Of a stretch of DNA of 64,000 nucleotides, positions 59,587-64,000 are shown one piece after another. The first letter of the stretch is position 1; each line of letters begins with the position of its first letter. Source of the DNA: Bin87 sp965220505 (GTDB taxonomy: Bacteria > Chloroflexota > Dehalococcoidia > Lucifugimonadales > UBA3495); contig CBDCQE010000002.1 in the NCBI GenBank assembly GCA_965220505.1, positions 248,001 through 312,000 of the forward strand, written 5' to 3'. A program made the position numbers and the translations under genes. Under the pieces are notes generated by a model. It saw only the letters and a program-made list of their open reading frames with translations, searched no databases and was not told where the DNA came from.

Positions 59587-60009
59587 CTACTCTTCCATCA
59601 AGCCCGACCCGTCGCGCTGCAGGATCTCGATGCGCACGTCGTCGGGGCCGCGAACGAAGGCGATGCGGACGCCGGGGCGGATGGTGCGCGGCTCAACGTA
59701 GATCTCCGCGCCCTTGCTGCGCAGGTCCTCTACGGCGCCGTCGATGTCGTCCACGCGGAAGCCGAAGTGGTCCAGGCCCAGGTGCGGGTCGCGCGGGCTC
59801 AGGTCGATGTGCTCCTCGGGCGGAACGGAGGCGATGAAAATTGCCAGGCCGTTCACGTCCAGGTCGACCCGTGGCACGCCGTCGCTCTGGATCAGGCGCA
59901 GCACCTTTGCGCCGAACATGGTCTCGAAGAAGGCGGCCATGCCCTCCGGGTCCTTGGTGCGGACATGGATGTGGTCGTAGGTGTAGGTGTAAACGGGGGT
60001 GGTGGACAT
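59587..60009 (-). CDS. VOC-family protein
   Basis: The 140-residue protein has YDHIHVRTKDPEGMAAFF and LDHFGFRVDDIDGAVEDL, with metal ligands H in DHIHV, E in VPPEEH, H in LDHFG and E in VRIEIL. It may be a glyoxalase-like or ring-cleavage enzyme. The start at 60009 gives MSTTPVYTY. Function otherwise unknown. Confidence 0.82.
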   Translation of the reverse strand: MSTTPVYTYTYDHIHVRTKDPEGMAAFFETMFGAKVLRLIQSDGVPRVDLDVNGLAIFIASVPPEEHIDLSPRDPHLGLDHFGFRVDDIDGAVEDLRSKGAEIYVEPRTIRPGVRIAFVRGPDDVRIEILQRDGSGLMEE

Positions 60010-60166
60010 GGTGGGTGGGCTCCTTGGATTACGGATCGCTCGCGGCAATCGTACTACAACGGGCGGGTTGGCCGCACCGTCGTTCGGAGAGCGAGGCGCA
60101 GTTGGTGACACTTCCGCCTTGTCCGCCATCTTTGGCGGCTGCTAGTCTCGCTCCCGAGGTAATCTT

Positions 60167-60253
60167 ATGCCCAGCCGCACCATTTTCACCGGGGACAACC
60201 TGGACATCCTGCGGGAGATCAACTCCGAGTGCGTTGACCTCATCTATCTGTAG
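60167..60253 (+). pseudogene. Truncated DNA methyltransferase, N-terminal fragment
   Basis: The fragment reads MPSRTIFTGDNLDILREI then NSECVDLIYL and stops, just before where the DPPF/DPPY motif should follow. This is the N-terminus of site-specific DNA methyltransferases (DpnIIB-like). GAGG lies before the ATG. The rest of the gene is missing, replaced by non-coding sequence. Confidence 0.75.
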
Positions 60254-60405
60254 TGGATTGATGAGGCGGGCAACATGGCGGCTTCCGCGTCACACTTGGC
60301 GATCTTCTAATAGACCGCAGCGCCGCCATTTAATGGGGCTGGGCCGGAGCAGCCATCAGAACGCCGCACTCGGGACGCATATCGGCCAGACAGTTCTTCC
60401 CGGCT

Positions 60406-61206
60406 TCAGGATTGCCGGCGGTCGAGCTCCGCCCGCAGCCGCTCCACTTCTGCGCGGAGTTGTTCGTTTTCGGAGAGGGCGTCGTCCCGCTGGGTCTCCG
60501 CGGCAGCGACGCGGGTCTCCGCGTCCTGGCGGGCCTCCCATACTTCGCGCATATTTTCCAGATATTCTCCCGCCGCCGGGTCGTAGAAGCGCGGGTTGCC
60601 GTCATCCCAGCAGAAGTACAGTTCCAAGACTTCGCTGTACCCTTTCAGGATGCCGTCCGGCTCCGAGGTCAGTTCGATGGGTTCGTAACTGCCGTCAACG
60701 AGACGGTCACCGGCCAGGGCTGCGCCGTGGTGGTCGCCGCCGCTGGGATCGAAGCGCCAGTACTCCGGGACGCCAATCTCGGCGTAGATGCGCCGTTTGC
60801 GACCGGTGTCCACTTCGCCGGTGCTTTTGGAACCCACTTCCAGAACCCAATCCGGCGGCTTGCCGGCCTCCCAGGGCAGGTACAGACTGCGCGCGTGGAT
60901 GTCCAGCCCCTCCGGCACGTCAAAGGCCAGAAACACGTCGGGGCGAATTCTCACGTTGAGGTTGCGACGGTCGTAGCAGATGTCCGAATTGTGGTCAATG
61001 AACACCTCGCCCCGCCATTCAAAGGACGCAAAGCGGGCCACCAGGGTATAGACCATTTCCACTATGATCGGGTTCTGTTCCATCGACTCGGGCAGCGGCT
61101 CCAGTTCAAAGGGGTCAAAGTCCAGGCGGTCGTAATCGATTACCCCGTCCTCGGGATAGGGATAGGGCGGCGCTGTCGTGGTGGTCAATGTGGAGGCATT
61201 AGTCAT
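60406..61206 (-). CDS. Uma2-family endonuclease (DUF820)
   Basis: The 266-residue protein has NVRIRPDVFLAFDVPEG, GKPPDWVLEVGSKSTGEVD, RRIYAEIGVPEYWRFDPSGG and PDGILKGYSEVLELYFCW, with a coiled-coil tail. It is the closest in motif order to the Uma2 at 35563. The catalytic Asp, Glu and Lys positions appear present. Function unclear. Confidence 0.87.
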   Translation of the reverse strand: MTNASTLTTTTAPPYPYPEDGVIDYDRLDFDPFELEPLPESMEQNPIIVEMVYTLVARFASFEWRGEVFIDHNSDICYDRRNLNVRIRPDVFLAFDVPEGLDIHARSLYLPWEAGKPPDWVLEVGSKSTGEVDTGRKRRIYAEIGVPEYWRFDPSGGDHHGAALAGDRLVDGSYEPIELTSEPDGILKGYSEVLELYFCWDDGNPRFYDPAAGEYLENMREVWEARQDAETRVAAAETQRDDALSENEQLRAEVERLRAELDRRQS

Positions 61207-61242
61207 AGCAGGGCCTCACGCAGGACGGGGGTGGCGCCCGGA

Positions 61243-61273
61243 TTGTAGCACGCCGCTACCCGTTTGCTATACT
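61243..61273 (+). promoter_or_regulatory. Possible promoter of the AAA ATPase gene
   Basis: TATACT (61268-61273) 42 bp before the ATG is a plausible -10; TTGTAG (61243-61248) is a weak -35 with a long 19-bp spacer. Confidence 0.3.
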
Positions 61274-61314
61274 GCCGGCAGACCCCCACTCTGACCAAAG
61301 GACGGCCTGACTCC

Positions 61315-62724
61315 ATGTCCACGAACAATACTTTGCCCGCCACCATCGGCGAACTCCGCGATAGCGGATACCAATCGGTATCGGTGCGCGAGGAGATCCG
61401 TCGCAACCTGATCGCCAAAATACGCGCCGAGGAACCGGTGTTTCCCGGCATCATCGGCTTCGACCAGACGGTGATCCCGCAGCTGGAAAACGCCATCCTG
61501 GCCGGCCAGGACATCATCCTGCTGGGTGAGCGCGGGCAAGCCAAGACGCGGTTGATTCGGGAAATGGTGAACCTGCTGGACGAGCAGCTTCCGGTCATCG
61601 CCGGCGGCGAGCTGAACGACGACCCCTACAGTCCCCTCAGTCCGGACGCCAGGCAGATGGTGGCCGACATGGGCGACGACACCCCCGTGGCCTGGATCGG
61701 CCGGGACCTGCGCTACTCGGAAAAACTGGCGACGCCTGACATATCCATCGCCGATCTCATCGGTGAGATCGACCCCATCAAGGTGGCCGAAGGGCGGCAC
61801 CTATCGGACGAGTCGGCCATCCACTATGGCCTGGTGCCCCGCACCAACCGGGGGATCTTCTGCATCAACGAGCTGCCCGACCTGGCCGAGCGCATCCAGG
61901 TGGGCCTGTTCAACCTGATGGAAGAGCGGGACGTGCAGATCAAAGGCTACCGCATCCGGATGCCGCTGGACGTGTTCGTGGTGGCCACGGCCAACCCCGA
62001 GGACTACACCAACCGCGGCCGCATCGTCACCCCGCTGAAGGACCGGTACGGCGCGCAGATTCACACCCACTATCCCCGGGCGCTGGACGAAGAGATCGCC
62101 ATCATGGAGCAGGAGCGGAACCGCTTCCCCGACGAGGACCGGGTCGTCGTCCCCGAGTTCATGACGGAGATCATCGCGGAGGTGACGGCGCGGGCGCGTT
62201 CCAGCAACGAGATTAACCAGCGCTCCGGCGTGAGCGTGCGCGTCTCCATCGCCAACTACGAGACGCTGATCAGCAACGCGCTGCGCCGCAGCATCCGACA
62301 GGGGGAGGATATTGCCTGCCCGCGCATCAGCGATCTGCCCTTTCTGGTCGCTTCCCTGGGCGGCAAGATCGAGCTGGAGACCTTTGGCGAGGGCCGGGAG
62401 GACCGGTTGGTGGAGGACCTGACCAAGCGGGCGACGCTGGGCATCTTCGGCAGGTACTGCAACGTGGACGACCTGGAAGACATCGTAACGGCGTTCGACC
62501 TGGGCAACGCGGTGGAAACGGGCAGCGACGTTCCGGCCGCCGCCTACAACTCGGCGCTTGACAACATCGAAGGTCTGCCGGCGGCGGTATCCGCGTTGGT
62601 TGGCGACGACAAGCGGCCCGAGGTGGTCGCGTCGGCGGTGGAGTTCGTGCTAGAAGGGCTGCACCTGAACCGGCGGCTGAATTGCGCACGCACGCCGGCC
62701 GGTGGCTACCGCTACGCGCGGTAG
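61315..62724 (+). CDS. Magnesium-chelatase-type AAA+ ATPase (MoxR-like)
   Basis: The 469-residue ATPase has a P-loop LLGERGQAKTRLI, Walker B INELPDLAERIQVGLFNLME and sensor VVATANPEDYTNRGRIVTPL, as in ChlI/BchI-like proteins outside chlorophyll synthesis. Usually it partners a VWA-domain protein, but none follows here; two Uma2 genes do. It has no obvious lid signal to name a substrate. The start at 61315 (MSTNNTLPATI) follows a GGACGG site. Confidence 0.85.
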   Translation: MSTNNTLPATIGELRDSGYQSVSVREEIRRNLIAKIRAEEPVFPGIIGFDQTVIPQLENAILAGQDIILLGERGQAKTRLIREMVNLLDEQLPVIAGGELNDDPYSPLSPDARQMVADMGDDTPVAWIGRDLRYSEKLATPDISIADLIGEIDPIKVAEGRHLSDESAIHYGLVPRTNRGIFCINELPDLAERIQVGLFNLMEERDVQIKGYRIRMPLDVFVVATANPEDYTNRGRIVTPLKDRYGAQIHTHYPRALDEEIAIMEQERNRFPDEDRVVVPEFMTEIIAEVTARARSSNEINQRSGVSVRVSIANYETLISNALRRSIRQGEDIACPRISDLPFLVASLGGKIELETFGEGREDRLVEDLTKRATLGIFGRYCNVDDLEDIVTAFDLGNAVETGSDVPAAAYNSALDNIEGLPAAVSALVGDDKRPEVVASAVEFVLEGLHLNRRLNCARTPAGGYRYAR

Positions 62725-62758
62725 CAACCCGACCCTGCCTCTGCCGGGAGGTTTTGCC

Positions 62759-63331
62759 ATGGCCACCAGGAACGCAACCGCCACCCAACTGGTAACGTTG
62801 GAGGAGTTTGCCGCATTGCCGGAGTTTCCTCGCTACGAACTGGTGAAAGGTGTGCTGGTTGAGAAGATGTATGCATCCAGAGAGCATGAAATAACGGTAG
62901 TGAGAGTATCTCGCCATGTGGACGGGCACGCTGACGAGCACGACTTGGGGGAAGTTTATGGCAGCAACCGTGCGTTCGTAACCGGCCCGGAATCGCCAGC
63001 CTCATCCCGTTTGCCCGATGTATCGTTCGTGTCCAACGAGCGGCTGCGGCCTGATCTTTTCGGAGCATTGTTTGACGGCGCGCCCGACCTTGCGGTGGAG
63101 GTGCTATCTTCCGGCAACACCGAACGCGAGATGGCGCAGAAGGTTGCCGAGTACCTGGCAGCCGATGGCAAGGCGGTCTGGGTGTTTGACCCCATCGGGC
63201 GGACTCTGAATGTCCACCGACCCGGCGCGGCGGCGCTGGTTTTGACCGACGGGGATACCGTGGATGGAGAAGATTATCTGCCGGGTTTCACCTGCGCAAT
63301 TGCCGATATGCTGCCCCGGCTGCGCTCATGA
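62759..63331 (+). CDS. Uma2-family endonuclease (DUF820)
   Basis: The 190-residue protein has VTLEEFAALPEFPRYELVKG, then LPDVSFVSNERL, GAPDLAVEVLSSGNTERE, KVAEYLAADGKAVWVFDP and a beta tail. The acidic and lysine residues of the PD-(D/E)XK site are visible. A GGGAGG site precedes the ATG. It is followed 32 bases later by a homologue of equal length, which suggests tandem duplication. Confidence 0.88.
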   Translation: MATRNATATQLVTLEEFAALPEFPRYELVKGVLVEKMYASREHEITVVRVSRHVDGHADEHDLGEVYGSNRAFVTGPESPASSRLPDVSFVSNERLRPDLFGALFDGAPDLAVEVLSSGNTEREMAQKVAEYLAADGKAVWVFDPIGRTLNVHRPGAAALVLTDGDTVDGEDYLPGFTCAIADMLPRLRS

Positions 63332-63363
63332 TGACCAGCACCGATAAATGCGGAGGCTCCAAC

Positions 63364-63936
63364 GTGACGACGCAACCAACCGCCGCGCCGCCGGTCACGC
63401 TGGAGGAGTACGCCGAGCTGCCGAAGCATCCGCGCTACGAGTTGGTGAAAGGAGTATTGGTCGAGCTGATGGTAGCATCCGATGAGCACGAGGAAACGGT
63501 TATTCTTTCTGGCCTGGCCGTCGGCAATTACGTTTACCCGAACCGACTTGGTAAAGTCTATGGCAGTAATCGCGGATACGTGACCGGCCCCGACTCTCCG
63601 GCCACCTCCAGGATGCCCGACGTTTCCTTTGTTTCCAATGCTCGATTGGGTCAGCCGGACGTGGCAGGAATGCTTTACGATGGCGCGCCGGACTTGGCCG
63701 TCGAAATTCTGTCCGAGAGCAACACACCAACCCAAATCGCTCAGAAGATCAGCGAATATCTGGGCACCGGCAGCAAGGCCGTCTGGGTGATTGATATTGA
63801 CGCCCGCACCCTGACGGTGCACACCGCAGACGCGCCGCCGCTGGTTCTGACCGACGCCGACACCGTGGACGGCGGGGACTACCTGCCCGGCTTCACCTGC
63901 GCCGTGGCCGATATGCTGCCGGCCCAGGCTGGCTAA
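63364..63936 (+). CDS. Uma2-family endonuclease (DUF820), tandem copy
   Basis: The 190-residue protein mirrors the previous one (VTLEEYAELPKHPRYELVKG, MPDVSFVSNARLG, GAPDLAVEILSESNTPTQ, KISEYLGTGSKAVWVIDI). GTG at 63364 is chosen over the ATG at 63328 because GGAGG lies six bases before it and the product then matches the neighbour in length. It diverges in the middle, so the duplication is old. Confidence 0.87.
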   Translation: MTTQPTAAPPVTLEEYAELPKHPRYELVKGVLVELMVASDEHEETVILSGLAVGNYVYPNRLGKVYGSNRGYVTGPDSPATSRMPDVSFVSNARLGQPDVAGMLYDGAPDLAVEILSESNTPTQIAQKISEYLGTGSKAVWVIDIDARTLTVHTADAPPLVLTDADTVDGGDYLPGFTCAVADMLPAQAG

Positions 63937-64000
63937 ACGAGGGAGGCACGTCGCCCCAACGTGATGCCGTGGGGCAGCACGATGGTCGCCTTCAGGTTCC

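Noticed and set aside
63937..64000. Possible start or end of a further gene at the window edge
   Set aside because: Only 64 bases remain and no frame gives a recognisable motif.

Overview
The window looks like a GC-rich chromosome segment of an uncultivated bacterium, most plausibly a Chloroflexota member (SAR202/Dehalococcoidia-like). This is an inference from gene content: six Uma2-family nucleases, LLM-type flavin monooxygenase, paired acyl-CoA dehydrogenases, GMC oxidoreductase, MoxR/DUF58/transglutaminase trio, TrmI and an AcuC-like deacetylase. There is no rRNA gene or other phylogenetic marker here, and no tRNA or CRISPR array was recognised.

Region 1 (1-9.5 kb) is an accessory, defence-like island. 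It holds a fused HKD (phospholipase D-like) nuclease and P-loop ATPase, an RHH/PIN toxin-antitoxin pair, a small membrane protein, an orphan RHH protein, a large serine recombinase, and a two-gene ATPase + HNH module resembling Septu (PtuAB). Two decayed fragments of one replication-relaxation-like protein lie at its left side. A scar of an amidohydrolase gene lies at its right edge.

Region 2 (9.6-14.4 kb) is a small catabolic cluster (GMC oxidoreductase, VOC protein, amidohydrolase) facing an MFS exporter. Region 3 (14.7-26.8 kb) is a urea-nitrogen supercluster: urea ABC importer urtABCDE, glutamine synthetase glnA, urease ureABC and accessory genes ureF, ureG, ureD. Together they would import urea, hydrolyse it and fix the ammonia. 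ureE is absent, and a Uma2 gene sits between ureF and ureG.

Region 4 (26.8-35.5 kb) holds an aldo/keto reductase, a GlcG/HbpS protein, an epoxide-hydrolase-like enzyme, an MNT/HEPN toxin-antitoxin pair, an LLM oxidoreductase, a YHS protein, and two acyl-CoA dehydrogenases with HEPN-like genes between them. Region 5 (35.5-45.2 kb) is a second accessory zone: a Uma2 gene, PIN modules with an unfamiliar antitoxin-like partner, a type IIG-like restriction-methyltransferase carrying an in-frame palindromic repeat, a broken Phd/PIN pair, a MITE with target-site duplication, and a duplicated hicBA cassette. These surround and interrupt a moxR-DUF58-TgpA locus.

Region 6 (45.2-64 kb) is mostly housekeeping and metabolic: DUF58, TgpA-like protein, O6-alkylguanine methyltransferase, aldehyde dehydrogenase, HtrA-like lipoprotein, Fic protein, trmI, AcuC-like deacetylase and a Mg-chelatase-type AAA ATPase. 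Four more Uma2 genes, a Phd/PIN pair and a truncated DNA methyltransferase are interspersed. Imperfect palindromic intergenic repeats of at least four kinds are scattered through the window.
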